This document shows positions 47,022 through 59,159 of a stretch of DNA of 64,000 nucleotides, in pieces. Positions within the stretch are counted from its first letter, which is position 1. Every line of letters begins with the position of its first letter. Source of the DNA: Cryptomeria japonica. Taxonomy: Eukaryota > Streptophyta > Pinopsida > Cupressales > Cupressaceae. A program made the translations under genes and the position numbers. The stretch lies in contig NC_081413.1 of assembly GCF_030272615.1 (NCBI RefSeq), positions 564,198,010 through 564,262,009 on the forward strand. The letters run 5' to 3'. Under the pieces are notes generated by a model. The model made no database searches. It was not told the DNA's origin and saw nothing but the letters and a program-made list of their open reading frames with translations.

Positions 47022-49200
47022 TTTTTTTTAATTATGTTTAGTAAAGTTTTTTATCATGGAGTTTTTTAATAAATGATTTTATTTAACTTTTAACTAAGTT
47101 ATAAAAAAAAAAATCCATAAATAAGAAAAATCGGGAACACAATTTTTCTTGTCCACCTACATACTTGTATTGTTGCATCTTCCAATCGGGAGCCAAGGGG
47201 GCCCATTGCTCCTACATTTTTCTTGGCGACATACCAATCAAAGTCATCTTCATATGTAGTCTTCTACTTGGCATCTTTTTGGTGGCATCATCTACATGTT
47301 TCTAAATTTACAACTATGTCATGTATTCTCTTGCATGAGCTATGTTGTACACACACTAATATAAAGTGTCATTCTTTATACCTTGTCATTGATTACATAT
47401 TTGACGTAATCCTCTTGTACTCAATAGATTAGGAAATATATTATGAGTCTTGGTTCATGGCTCTAATTGAGACTTAGATTGTACCAATTTGTCATTGACG
47501 AGTATCCAGTTGATACTCAAGCAGGTGTCTCCATGCCTGATCTTCATCATATTGCAGTGAGAGATTTATCACTTGTTTTTCATCGACATTGATACTTGGT
47601 TTGTCACACTTTGACATTCTTTGTGCAACATTGACTCTATTTATTCCTAATGGGGAGTAATTTTGGTCAACATCATTGGACCATCTTTGCAAGAGATTCT
47701 AATTTTTTTTTTCTTAATTCATTTACTAATAAAGTTTGTTTTTTCTAAAAATTAAAAAAATGTTGTATTTTTTTTTACTTTATTTTTAATAATGTTTTTT
47801 TTAATAAATGTTTTTAATGAGATTTTAAAAATCTTTTAAAAACAAAATTTTCATTAAATAAGAAATTTGAGAATACATATTTTTCTTGTCCACCTATCAT
47901 ACCTATATTGTAGTGTTCTCCAACCGGTAGCCAGGGGGGCCAGTTGCTCCTACATTTTTCTTGGCGATATTCCAATCAGAGACATCTTCATCTGTAGTCT
48001 TCTACAAGGCTTTTTTTTGGTGGCACCATCTTCAAGTTTCCAGATTTGGACTATGTAATGTTGTATTCTCTTGCATGAGCTATGTTGTACATGCACTAAT
48101 ATAAAGTGCCATTCTTCTTTGTACTTTATTATTGACGACATATTGGATGTAAAATTTTTATACTTAGTAGATTAGGAAATATCATGTGAGACGGTGCGTG
48201 GCTCTAGTTGAGACTTAGATTGTACAAATTTTGTGCATTGCTCCAGTGAAACTTAGATTGTACCAATCTACCATTGAAGAGCATCCAATTGATTCTCAAG
48301 TAGTTGTCTCCATGCTTGATCTCTATCATGTTACAGTGAGTGATTCATTGGTCATTCTTCATTGACATTGGTACCTAGTTTTGTCATACTTTGACATTGT
48401 TGGTGCAACATTGGCTCTATTTCTTCCTAATGGGGAGGAATTTTGGTCAAAATCATTGGACCATCTTTGTAGGAGATTCTACATCGAGGGGGGGATTCAT
48501 GATCTCTCTTCTTCTCTCTTATGGGGGGTACTTTTTCCTCACATGAGGCTTTGTTCTTCTCATTAAGAGCATTGTGTGTTTTTATCTCTTTTGTGGGGAA
48601 GTTTTTTCCCATTGGGTTTTTCTCTCTTTCTTTGTTTGTGAGAGATTTCATTGCATTTGTACATGGGTACCTAACATGGCCTAGTTGTCGGGACCCATCT
48701 TGCATTGTTAGCTTGAGTCTACATTCCCCTAAGTTGCACTTAGGGAGGGGGGGGGGGGGAGAGAAAGGGGGGGATTGGTGTAATTTATATCTCATGTAAT
48801 TACATTTTACTTAAGTTGACTTAGGATAATGCATGTTATAGTAATTTGCATATGAGACACTTAGGGAATTGCATATCTAGAGAATATGGTTGTTGGAGAA
48901 ATTCCACCTTTGGTGGGTGATCCACCTTTATTAGAATTATCTATTATTTATCCTACCTACTCCTACCTACCTTTGTATCTTATTGGACCACATGTCATGA
49001 TTGTGTGATCTCATTTCCCCATGGCCTTGCCTTTATAAGCAGGCTTATGTGCATTGTATTGAGTTAATATAGTTGTTGATCCAGTTGGGCATTTTGCATC
49101 TTGATGAGAATACAATTTATTGTTGCCTATTTTGTTCTCTCTTTCTTTTGTGCTATTCGTTGACCTCTAGATCTTCGTATGCTATAAGAAAATTCTTACA
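47022..49200 (+). mobile_element. Element K: 5'-truncated LTR element with 422-bp 3' LTR
   Basis: The 3' LTR is 48779-49200 (TGTAATTTATATCTC...AATTCTTACA), with a TATA box CTTTATAAGC at about 49031-49040. It is preceded by a long purine/G-rich tract (48741-48774) acting as polypurine tract. The left part has no LTR and starts in a T-run directly at the target, so the 5' end is missing. No coding domain was recognised. Confidence 0.6.
47114..48481. repeat. Tandem pair of ~600-bp units in element K
   Basis: 47114-47705 and 47853-48481 are diverged copies. Both contain TTTTTCTTGTCCACCTA, GTTGCTCCTACATTTTTCTT, TCTTGCATGAGCTATGTTGT and GGACCATCTTTG. T- and A-rich tracts separate them. The second copy leads straight into the sequence before the polypurine tract. 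Confidence 0.7.
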
Positions 49201-49530
49201 GTGCCTCAGTCTTGCAAGTCATTTGTATCTTTCCCAAGGTTGTGCACCTTAGTTTTGCAAGTTCTCTTAAGGGAAATGGGTTCCGGAGGCAACACTTTAA
49301 TAAATTATATTCATATTGTGAGTGTGATTCTCACCATGGTTTTTCCATGCTTAGGGTTTTCCTTGTTTATTTGGTGTTCATGTGTTTGTTGTGCTTTGTG
49401 CTTTCATGATTAATTACTATAGTAATTATATAGTTTGGTTGAATTTTAAAAGATCAAAAATTAAGTTTCTCGAGCTTTAGACTAATCCCCCCTTGAAACC
49501 CCCCCTCTTAGTCTTGTGGTGTGTTCAACG

Positions 49531-50012
49531 CTGTCATAGATTATGATGCAGTGCAATTTATATTCCCTGATAAATAAATTGGGAAGAATGATATACAAGA
49601 AAACATATAAAGTTTTGAGATAAGATGACACCTCTCTAACATTCAGTACCACTTTTGTTTTGAATTTTCAAGTGAAAAATGAAAATGGAAGGGAGGGAAT
49701 GATGTTTATAATTACTTCTAACAAACATATAAAAGATAAACTAGAGGAAAATAATGTTATAGCTAAATAGTAAAATAAATGTAATATTATTAATTTTTAC
49801 AAACAATTTTCCTAAAAAAATTGAAAGTTATTTGCAAGAAAACAAAAGAATAACAAAAAGCAAGAGTGCAAATAAGACATACTTGCATATTTGGGGAGGC
49901 TCTCTACTATAAATCTAGGGAAAACTACGACTTAAATCCTTGTAATAAAAAGTAGTTATAGTTTTGTTCAAAATAAATGTGTTATTTATACATAATTTAG
50001 GTAGTCATCAGT
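49531..50012. other. Anonymous sequence between elements H and G
   Basis: No gene, repeat or element end recognised. Confidence 0.5.
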
Positions 50013-50394
50013 TGTGGAAGTGAAAGCATAAACCCAAAATATATTGAATATTGCAACACAAGTTAGTTACAAATAATAACACACGAGACATACATTTGTA
50101 TGGCAAAACCTTGACAATGTGCCAAGGAAACATCCATGGGGCAAGGTATCAATATTCTTATTATTCAAAGTAATTACAATTGTCACAATTATTGTTATTA
50201 CAATTGCAATAACTTTTCCTTCAAAGAAACATAGATATATAGAATATCTTCAAGATAATAACCACCATCAAACTTAGAAAAAAATAATTTTTTTTCCTCC
50301 AAGAAAATAAAAATTATCTCTTAAGAGAAAAATTGGTTTTCTAAAACATAAGGATAATATTTGTTTTATCTTTTATTTTTGTCATTATCCAACA
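50013..50394 (-). repeat. 3' LTR of element G (382 bp)
   Basis: On the minus strand it begins TGTTGGATAATGAC after the polypurine-type AAGATGGAGAT (50395-50405) and ends CACTTCCACA. It is similar to the segment from 60913 on. Confidence 0.65.
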
Positions 50395-50489
50395 ATCTCC
50401 ATCTTAACAATAATTTACTTGATACGTGTCCATGCCCTTTCATTACCTTTTCTACAAGCCAAGAGAAGCCAAAATCCACTTCAACTTCT

Positions 50490-50829
50490 TGTAATTGGCA
50501 TAAAATGCCTATTGTTATATTTTTGATATTTGATAATGTATTAATTATTTGTATTAAGTGGGTTGTCACTCTTGGGTAGTTATGTGTTTGTTGGTTAACT
50601 GTTGTGTTCCTCTCAACAATCGTTGGGTCCTTTAAATATGTTGTGTACCACCGAGGAAGGTAGTAGGATATAGTAAGGTGAATTGTAATCCTTGGCCAAC
50701 CATCTCTAGTCATCTTCTATGTAATAATTGCATGTGCGAATAAATATATATTTTACTATTGTTCCTAGTATGCATTGTCATGTATATTATTATTTCCTAT
50801 ATTTAATTTATCAGATATAGTGGTAAAAA
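50490..50829 (+). repeat. 5' LTR of element J
   Basis: Starts TGTAATTGGCATAAAATGCC and ends ATATAGTGGTAAAA. TATA-like CCTTTAAATATG lies at about 50628-50640. Pairs with 55053-55392. Confidence 0.85.
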
Positions 50830-51539
50830 TTTGGCATTATTTCTTTAAAATAAATCAGTTTAGCCTTGAGTGATTCATGTCCTTAGACCTCAATAAAGTT
50901 GAGACGAAGCCACAGGGTGGTCAAGACCAAGAAATTAAGTGGCCTTTAAGGATTGTAAAACAAAGATAATGAAGAAGAAGATTATGAGAAACATTTGAGG
51001 AAAATCTAGTTGGATGATTAGACCATATATCTGTACAATAAATGTCGGATGAGGAGTAGGAAGAGGGAAATCCTGAACTCATAGACATATTTCACCATTT
51101 ATCCATCTCAAGGGAATTGATATGTGGAGGATCTGAATTGTTGACCCTCAACTTGAGGGAGCACAGGAGCGAGTTAGAGACTAGAAGTACCTGGAGTGTT
51201 GGGGACACTAGAGGAGAAAATATAGTGGATGTACACATGGTTGAGAGTGCAGGGAAATCATTATAACATAGCGATCAAAATAGTGCACTCAAGGGAGTAA
51301 GCAAGTGAGAAACCAATTTGCACCACATTAGGAACTTTTCCCTCGCTAAGAAACCAAGAATAAGGGGGCCTAAGTTGAAGACTCTAGGGACTAGAGAAAA
51401 TAGAAATGAAAAAGGGGACCAAGGTGTAGAAAACATAGAAGGTGGACATTTAGAGAGTTCGTGTGTGGCCAGGAGTGCAAGAGAGGCACAAGAACGCAGG
51501 TGAGAGCGAGATGGTCCAATCTAGTCAAATACACATCAT

Positions 51540-52320
51540 ACCTTCCAAGTGAAAACAATGATGAACACCCAAGAGAAGTAGAAACTCCCTAAATTTTTAG
51601 GGGATGGATTAGAGGATCCCGTACACCATTGCAAGACTTGTATAACAATATGGGAGGTGAATGGTTAGGGTGACCAATATTATTGGTTGAATGCATTCCC
51701 CACCACCCTACATGGAATTTCCATCAATTGGTATATAGACCTAGCGGCTCAATACAAAGCATCATGGAACAAATTGAATAAGGCATTTTAGGAAGAGTTT
51801 AAATTGTTGAGAGATGACAATGAAATTGTTGTAGAAATCTACAACACTAGGTAAGGAAGGAACGAGAACATGTGAGCATACAATGGTAGGCTCAAAGAAC
51901 TGTTGAACAAGATGGAGAACTAGCCAACTAATGGGTTGAAGAAGAGGTGGTTCAATAAGGGATTGATCTTCTTGCTATGCAAGAAGATGAAAGTAGTTCC
52001 TCCATCCTCATGCGTTGATGCTTACAATCAAGCAATGGACATCAAGAGTGAAAACAAAATATCCTTCCAAGGAAAGAGGAAAACCAATGATGATGAGAGC
52101 TCACCAAAGGTAGTAGTGATGAAGAATCCAAAATCATACAAACCCTTTGGCAGGATATGTTGAGAATGATAAAAGAATTAAAGGTTGGGAAAGGAACAAA
52201 TAAAGAATGTAATGAACTATGGTGTACGGAGTGCAAAATTGAGGGGCACATGAATGGTGATTGTCCTAAATAGATGTTTTGTAAGATTTTCTAGGTGATG
52301 GGTCATTCAATAAAGGAGTA
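51540..52320 (+). pseudogene. gag and zinc knuckle of element J
   Basis: The frame holds VHHCKTCITIWEVNG, TLHGISINWYIDLAAQYK, FKLLRDDNEIVVEIYN, NGRLKELLNKMEN and SCVDAYNQAMDIKSENK, then the knuckle CTECKIEGHMNGDC. At least six TAG stops and few other changes. The N-terminal 50830-51540 holds scattered acidic fragments. Homologous to gag of I. Confidence 0.75.
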
Positions 52321-52439
52321 TCCACATAATTTGAATACTAAAAGTATGCAATTACTCTTCACACATGGAGAGTCTAGCCCATCCAAACTACAAAATGTAT
52401 CACTAGGTGGTTATGGAAGTCAACAAGGGCGAAATCAAA

Positions 52440-53560
52440 TACAATACAACTTCAAAGGATGTCCTTAGCCCTATCATACAATGCAGACATTGTAGTGGAT
52501 GGGGACACTTTGTGAGAGATTGCTAGAATAAGAAAGACAACATACAATTATTGTGCAAATGGTGTGGACTGGGGAATCATGAAGACATCAGTTTCCCAAA
52601 GCAAGAGGGTATAAATATGTTGGACATGGAAAAACAAAATGAGGTAGTTTTGGTAATCACAAGAGCACAAACGAAGAAGGCAATGTACACAAACCCTTGT
52701 ACGAGGAAGGAATGAATAAATTCCAATGGAATTGCAAGTATGTCAATATGGGAGTTAGAGAAGAACATAGTTTGGCAGGTGCTACAAATAACCATACCCA
52801 TCAAGGTGGCAGACCTTCTTCAAACTATGTCGCAACTGCGAATGGAAATTGAGAACACAGTAAGTGATGACACAACCATACAGAAATAATGTAAGCCACA
52901 AGAGGAGGAACTGATAGGGAATCTACCACACGAAGGAAATGAGGCCAATGATTCAATGTTGTTGATGATGAGCATCTAGAGGAAGCCAACTATCATCGAG
53001 ATGGAAATGATGGGCTAAAAGTTGACAAACACCATCATCAATGGGGGCTTGAGAGTTAATGTGTTGTTGAAGGACACTTAGAAATGTCTAGGGAAGTCAA
53101 CACTCTGGCTGCCAACCTTCCACTTAGTAGGTGCCGACCAAAATGGCATCAAGCCATTCAGAATAGTGATGGCACAAAAAAGTAATGATTGGGGTACAAA
53201 TTTTTCTCTTGGACTTTGTATTCATCCCATTGCAGAAGAAGGCATATGACACACTCCTTGGGAGGGATGGTTGATTACTACCAAGGAAAATCATCATTGG
53301 AAATGAAACACACTCTTAATCAAGAGTGATGAGAGGAAGCATGTCATTAACGTAAGGAACCAGACAGTGAGTGAAGAATTGGCATCATCCGCCTCATAGT
53401 CCAAGGGTGGATATTTTGGGATGGAGGGAGGACGAGAAATTATGGAACCTAATGATGAAGAGGTGCTTGAACTGGAAGATTTATAAGAAGACGAGACAAT
53501 TTCCTTGAATAGACTATTCCATTGGCAAATGGAGGAATGTGAGGTATTTTCACCAATATG
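52440..53560 (+). pseudogene. Second knuckles and aspartic protease of element J
   Basis: A CRHCSGWGHFVRDC-type knuckle (about 52485-52525) and CKWCGLGNHED precede an acidic linker. The protease follows near 53020-53290: KLTNTIINGG, where the active-site Asp is changed to Asn, then CLGKSTLW, LPTFHLVGADQNGIKPF and GWLITT. The linker DETISLNRLFHWQMEECEVF follows. Confidence 0.7.
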
Positions 53561-53699
53561 TAATTTCCCTGAAGTTGCAACCCTTGGTGAAAAGAAACCG
53601 ATGAAAGTGTGTAAAGTTATGACGATGGAAAATAGCAAGGCAAAGAAAAATATAATGGAGCCAAAAAAAATTAAAAAGTTAAATGGAGGGCACAACAAC

Positions 53700-54420
53700 A
53701 TTTGGTGGACAAAACTGTAAGAGTTTGGCAATGGCATCCCTCTACTCTCATATTGTATGATAAGAATTTAGATGCAGGATCCTATGCTGCAAACAAAAAT
53801 CTTCCCAATCCGTACAGAGAAAGGGATACTTGGTTGTATGAGAGCATTGAACCATACAAGGAAAATATTGGCAAGTCGTATGTCAGAAAAGCAATACAAC
53901 CATACGAAATGGAGGATCACATGTTGTACATGGAAGAGAGAGGAAGTGACTTGTACAAAAGGAAGAAACACATGCCATATGGAGGAGTGGAAAGAAGTTG
54001 TACAGAGGATATGAAGTACCATCCATGATCGGCTAATCATATCCAAGGGATTCGTATGAGGGAATACAAACACACATAAGGAGTATACTATATGGGCAGA
54101 TACTATATGCACAAAGAAGAAACCAACCAAGCACAAGAACAGGCAATTTGTATGACAAACAAAAAATGCACATGAGTGGTCCATACAAAGGTGAAAAGGG
54201 TGGAAAGAACACAATGTAGGTGAGAGAAGGTGAGGTGCCAGGTGAGCCATATGTGAGGAAGTCGTATGCAAGAGTGAGGAGGCCATATGTGAGGAGTACA
54301 CCATATGAGTAAGTAGGGAGGAGGTCATACAAAGAGCAAATACACAAGTTGTACGGACATGAAAGACCATACATAACCACAAGAACATACTTACACGTGC
54401 CATTTGGATAGGAGAAGAGG
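53700..54420 (+). pseudogene. Tyrosine-spaced repeat region of element J
   Basis: The frame from 53702 reads NPYRERDTWLYESIEPYKEN, then KSYVRKAIQPYEMEDHMLYM and SDLYKRKKHMPYGG; in a shifted frame it continues EPYVRKSYARVRRPYVRSTP and RRSYKEQIHKLYGHERPY. About 25 Tyr residues occur at roughly 8-residue spacing in [PSL]-Y-x2-[RKE] settings. No enzyme motif. Shared with element I. Confidence 0.6.
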
Positions 54421-54591
54421 ATGTAGGGTTGAGGTCATACATAGAGCTGCACATGACAATAGAATAGTGAAGTTTGTATAGGGTAGAGAAGAAGTTGTAC
54501 TCAAATTCAAAGACACCATACGGAAACACTAAATCGTATGCAGAAAACCAATCAAGGCAGTCAAGGCCATACATAAGGTTTTACATTGTAA

Positions 54592-55052
54592 ATGTTTTGT
54601 TTTAGACTTTGTGTTTTTTTTTGGTTTTTTTTTATGGTTGTACGGGATGTGTATCAAGCCATATGTGAGGTGAGGGGAGTTGTATGTGGTCAGGTCGTAC
54701 TAAAAGGTCAAAAAAATCAGGTGGCAGGAAAAAAATCTCCATTTTTTGGCTTTATCAACAGTGTTTTTGGCATCTCAAAAAATCATGAAAATCATTTGCG
54801 CCATGGAGTTCCATGTGGTTTTGAAGGTCTTAGTTTGGGCTTGTTGACAAGAGCGTTGCCCCTTGACCCCACAAGAGGTGCTGCCCCCAAACCCTCATTA
54901 GGGGCATTGCCCCAAAACCCCCATTTGATTTGGCAGGTACACTACAAGTTACAGTTGTCCAATCCAAGTCATTGTCTATCATTAGTCTTTCTGAATATTA
55001 CTTGATGTTTACTTGTCATTTGGAAGATGACTTTTTATTTTAGGGGGGATGA
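54592..55052 (+). pseudogene. Conserved tail and polypurine tract of element J
   Basis: The open stretch ends with RALPLDPTRGAAPKPS and LIWQVHYKLQLSN, matching the tail of I (GALPLDPIGGVAPKSP). AGGGGGGATGA at about 55042-55052 is the polypurine tract. Confidence 0.55.
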
Positions 55053-55392
55053 TGTAGTTGGCATAAAATGCTTATTGTTGTATGTTTGATATCTCACAAT
55101 GTATTAATTATTTGTATTAAGTGGGTTGTCACTCTCAGGTACTTATGTGTTCGTTGGTTGACAGTTTTATTCCTCTCGGCAATCGTCAGGTCCTTTAAAT
55201 ATTTTTTGCACCACCAAGGAAGGTAGTAGGATATAGCTCAGTGAATTGTAATCCTTGGGTGACCATCTTTGGTCTTCTTCTTTGTAATAATTGTATGTGC
55301 AAATAAAGATATATTTTATTGATGTACATGGTATGCATTGTCATGTATATTATTATTTTTAATATTTAATTTATAAGATATAATGGTAAACA
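55053..55392 (+). repeat. 3' LTR of element J
   Basis: Starts TGTAGTTGGCATAAAATGC and ends ATAATGGTAAACA. Followed by the CTTCT target duplication. Confidence 0.9.
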
Positions 55393-55419
55393 CTTCTCTA
55401 CTATTACTGGTTTTGTAAA

Positions 55420-57300
55420 CAATACTGCACAATTTCTAGTCTATGAACTTTCTAAAGAGTTATTCCACCCTCATCAATATCCTATCTTACAAACTTGTAT
55501 TAGATTGCAATATCATTGGTCCTAATATTATAAGCTAGATTTTTAACCAAATTAATAGAACACTGGCTAACAAAAATACAATCACTTTAGTCTTGCACTT
55601 TTCCAAACTCACCCCAAAAACACTTCAACCAAGGTGCCTCTTTACATGTATGTGAGACAACCCTATGCTTTGCCTCAATCGTGGATAAATCAACTATTTA
55701 TTGAAGCTTTAACATCCAACAAATAGGTCCACCTACAAGAGTAAAGACATAACTTGAAGTAGATCTCCTTTTGTCTAATTCAACTGCAAAATCTGAATCA
55801 ACATAACCAAACATTGAATCATTGCAACGATTATAGGTGATACAATAATCACTTGTGCCTCTAATATATTGAAGCACTCATTTAATTGCTACCCAATGAT
55901 CTTTACCTCTATTTGACATGTATCTACTGACAACAACAACACCAGCTACATGTAAAATATTTGGTCTTGTACATACCATCGTATACATTCAATTTTCCTA
56001 TTGCATTAACATATGATACATGAGACATAATTCTTTCTTTTTCATTACTAGAACATAAACTTGAAGAAAGCTTAAAATGAGAAGCTAAAGGGATATTTAC
56101 TAGTTTCACATTTTGCATACTAAATCTTATGAGTATCTTCTCCACATATTTTTGTCGTATTAACCAAATCTTACCATGTTTTTTTTGTCTTTGTGTATTT
56201 ATATGCCCAAAATTTGTTTTTTTTGTTCCTAGATCCTTCATATCAATGTCCTAGCCAACTGAGCCTTCAACTTATTAATTTCAGACATGCTTTTTTTGCT
56301 ACAAGCATATCATCAACATATAACAACAAGATAATGATGGCATTACTCACTTCTTATAAATTTTTGGCTCACTATGAAGGAATCAAACTTCTTTTACCAT
56401 TGCTTGGGTGACTACTTAGGCCATACAGAGACTTTTTGAGTTTGCAAACAAATTTTGAGTTATGATCTTGAACAAACTATTCTGGTTGTTCCATATACAT
56501 CTCCTCATCCAAATATCCATATAAAAATGTTGTTTTCTAGCTAATTTAACTCAAGATCAAGTTATGTAACTAATGCTAATACAACCCAAAAGAAACAAGC
56601 TTAACAACTAGTGAAAAAAATTCATGAAAATCAACACTTTTTCCTTGTGCCTTTCAATTTCATCATCAACACCCTTCCTCAATGTGTAGACCCATTTGCA
56701 ATCAATAACTTTCCTATCCCGCAGAAAATCTACCAAGTCCCATATTTTATTCTTCCCCAAGGCATTCATTTCTTCTTTCATTACTATTTTTCATTTAGCA
56801 CCGTCCATTGCTTCTGGATAACAACTTGGACTCCATCATTATAAATCAAAGCAATAGATGAAACAAAATCATCATACCTTTTAGAGGATTTTTGACTCAT
56901 ATTGTAGATCTCTCCTTAGAGATAGTTGTGGTATTTTCACATTTTCCTATATGTTTTTTGAATCCACATCTACATCTTTTGAAGCTTTTTCTTTCTCCCT
57001 ATTTTCTATAGATGAATGAGTTTCCAAATAAACTTGTTGATATTGTTCAATACTCGTTCCTATTTCAAATCAATTTCTACATTGTCTAATTTAACGAGAC
57101 GACTCATCAAATATTAGATCTCTACTAATGATGATTTTGTGGGTAGTAGGATCCCACAATCTATATCCCTCAACTCCATCACCATAACCAACAAAAATGT
57201 ATTTCTTTAATTTAGGGTCTAATTTAGAATGTTGATCCTTAGAGATAAGAGCATATGCACCACCGCCAAATAAATTTCAAATTTGAATAATCATAAGAAT
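55420..57300 (-). pseudogene. RT and RNase H of element G
   Basis: From 57300 leftward, YIFVGYGDGVEGYRLWDPTT and IIISRDLIFDE mark the integrase-RT linker. At 56241-55924 NFGHINTQRQKKHGKIWLIR, VEKILIRFSMQNVKLVNIPL and SHVSYVNAIGKLN are RT landmarks. Towards 55420 RNase H remnants such as CKEAPWLKCFWGEFGKVQD and SINLVKN are seen. Many stops; the YVDD region near 56300 is recognisable only in decayed form. Confidence 0.65.
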
Positions 57301-57469
57301 GACATGTCCACACCTCTTTATAAATCTTACAAACTAATGCAATTGATGGTGACTGATTTACCACATAACATATTGCATTAACTGCTTCTACCCACAACTC
57401 TTGCTACAACTTGGCAATACTAAGCATGCTCCTTTCTCTCCCTAGAAGAGTCATGGTCATGCGCTCAAA

Positions 57470-58300
57470 AATATTATTTTTCTGAGGCGTGTAAACTATG
57501 CTTTATGCCTTTCGATCCCAGTGTCCTTACAATAATTTTTAAATTCCAAAGACGTGAACCCACCTCCATTATCTTTTCTTAAACACTTGATTAATCCGTC
57601 AATTCCCTTTTCAACCAAGACTCTAAATTGCTTAAATACACTAAACACAACAACTTTACTTTTAACAATATAGACCCATACCTTTTTACAGAAGTCATCT
57701 ATAAATGACACAAAATATGAGGCCCCTCCAAAAGAAACTATAGGGGATGGTCCCCAAACATTTGAATGAATATAGTTTAGAAAAAGTTTACTTGTATGAC
57801 TACCTGAATTAAACTTTTATCTACACTACTTCCCAAGGACACAATGCTTGCAGAAATTCAAATTCAAAGATTTTAAATCTAGAAGAACTAACGGTTTATC
57901 AATACCTTTAGCCCTTTCTCACTCATATGACTCAATTGTTGATGTCATAAACAAGTAGATTCATTTGTTTCCTTAGATACCATTGCTATTTCATTTATCT
58001 CAACTCTCCCTTCTAGCTTGTAAAGGTTTCCAACCTTTTGAGCCTTCATGATCAAGAAAATGCTCTTGGATACTTTAAACACTCCGCTTTGACAAGAAAA
58101 TTTATAACCACCGAAATCCAAAAATCCCAAAGAAATTAAATTCTTTTTTAGTTTTGGTACATGCCTTACCTCTATTAATGTCTTTATGATACCATCAAAC
58201 ATTTTAATGTTAATGCTCCCAATCCAAACAATCTTACATGAAACATTATTTCCCATAAGAACACAACCTATTAACTTGTACAAGGTCAACTTCTACGTGG
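57470..58300 (-). pseudogene. Protease end and integrase of element G
   Basis: 58289-57945 reads IKMFDGIIKTLIEVRHVPKL and NLISLGFLDFGGYKFSCQ, the copia segment between protease and integrase. 57711-57496 reads FIDDFCKKVWVYIVKSK and LRKDNGGGFTSLEFKNYC, the integrase core with its second Asp. GSHTSKLF-like sequence lies between them. Frames shift twice. Confidence 0.7.
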
Positions 58301-58599
58301 AAACATTTGATTAAAAGCACTAGAATCTAATAATCGTTCTTCATGATATTGTAAGATATTACAAACAAATAATACTACACCAACCATACTTGGACTTGTC
58401 TCAACTAGATTTGCTTCCTTTTTTGAGTCATCATTCTCTTCTTTACTCTTCCAACAATCTTTCTTGAGATGCCCTGATATATTGCAATGCTAACATTTTT
58501 CATTTACCCATTCTTCTTTTTGACTTAGATTTGAATGTACCTCTCAAATCCTCCCCTTTTTCTATAGATCGACCTCTAGCCACCATTACTTATGGTGTG

Positions 58600-59098
58600 G
58601 AGGTTTCTATGGTAGGCTTCTTTCACAACTATTTATAAAATAAAGCTCCCACAATAGAATTGAACTCAAGTGTATTATTTGTGCTAAAGCTAATGGTAGT
58701 GACTAAGTGATTCCAAGATTTGGGCAATGAACACAACATTGTGTTTGCCTTGTCTTCATCTTCAATTTTCACACCCATACTAATTAATTGAAAAATAGGA
58801 GTGTTGAAAATATTTACATGATTAACAATTTTTGTACTTTTCTTCATTCACAAGCTATACAACAACCTCTTCAAGTAGATTCAGTTTGTTAAGGATTTTA
58901 TCATGTGAAGACGCTCCATTCTACTCCATAAGCTTGTTGATATTATCTCTTTTACAACATTGAAAACAACCTCATCATACCAAACACAATCGAATTATTC
59001 TAAGAGCATTTGTATCTAGACCTTCCAAGTCCTTATCAGTCATATTTGTAGGTTTCTTTGAGTTTCCTACCAACAATTTGTGCAATCCTTGTTATACT
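58600..59098 (-). pseudogene. gag of element G
   Basis: 58847-58629 reads VNIFNTPIFQLISMGVKIED, then TMLCSLPKSWNHLVTTISFS, a UBN2-type copia gag core. Downstream, at about 58500-58440, a decayed zinc-knuckle segment is visible. The gag N-terminus lies beyond LINE L at 60767-60895. Confidence 0.65.
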
Positions 59099-59159
59099 AA
59101 CAAATCATGCACCTAGAAGAACATAACAACCAAGTTGTAGTTATCAGCGCGATGAAAAG

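Larger units (their letters stand above)
35036..49530 (+). mobile_element. Element H: Ty1/copia retrotransposon, with insertions in both LTRs
   Basis: LTRs at 35036-41198 (1.58 kb after removing element I) and 45797-49530 (1.55 kb after removing element K) enclose gag, protease, integrase, RT and RNase H in copia order. Flanks CTATC (35031-35035) and CTGTC (49531-49535) are a target duplication with one mismatch. The polypurine tract ACAAAGAGGGAGAA precedes the 3' LTR. Many stops and frameshifts make it inactive. Confidence 0.85.
45797..49530 (+). repeat. 3' LTR of element H, interrupted by element K
   Basis: Starts TATTGGAAACTTAAG; the pieces 45797-47021 and 49201-49530 align with the two pieces of the 5' LTR. 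The join CTTAAGACAA / GTGCCTCAG matches the uninterrupted CTAAGACAATGTGTCTCA of the 5' LTR at about 40860, which locates the insertion. Confidence 0.75.
50490..55392 (+). mobile_element. Element J: complete non-autonomous gag-protease LTR element (family I/J)
   Basis: 340-bp LTRs at 50490-50829 and 55053-55392 and a perfect 5-bp target duplication CTTCT (50485-50489, 55393-55397) define a 4,903-bp element. PBS-like TTTGGCATTATTTC follows the 5' LTR; AGGGGGGATGA precedes the 3' LTR. It encodes gag, knuckles and protease, then a Tyr-spaced repeat region and a short conserved tail. RT, RNase H and integrase are absent although both ends are intact. Inserted in element G. Confidence 0.9.

Noticed and set aside
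53768-54574. Minus-strand ORF of 268 codons, Cys/Phe/Tyr/His-rich, looking like a membrane protein
   Set aside because: It is the antisense of the Tyr-repeat region of element J; the sense frames match element I and continue the gag-protease gene.
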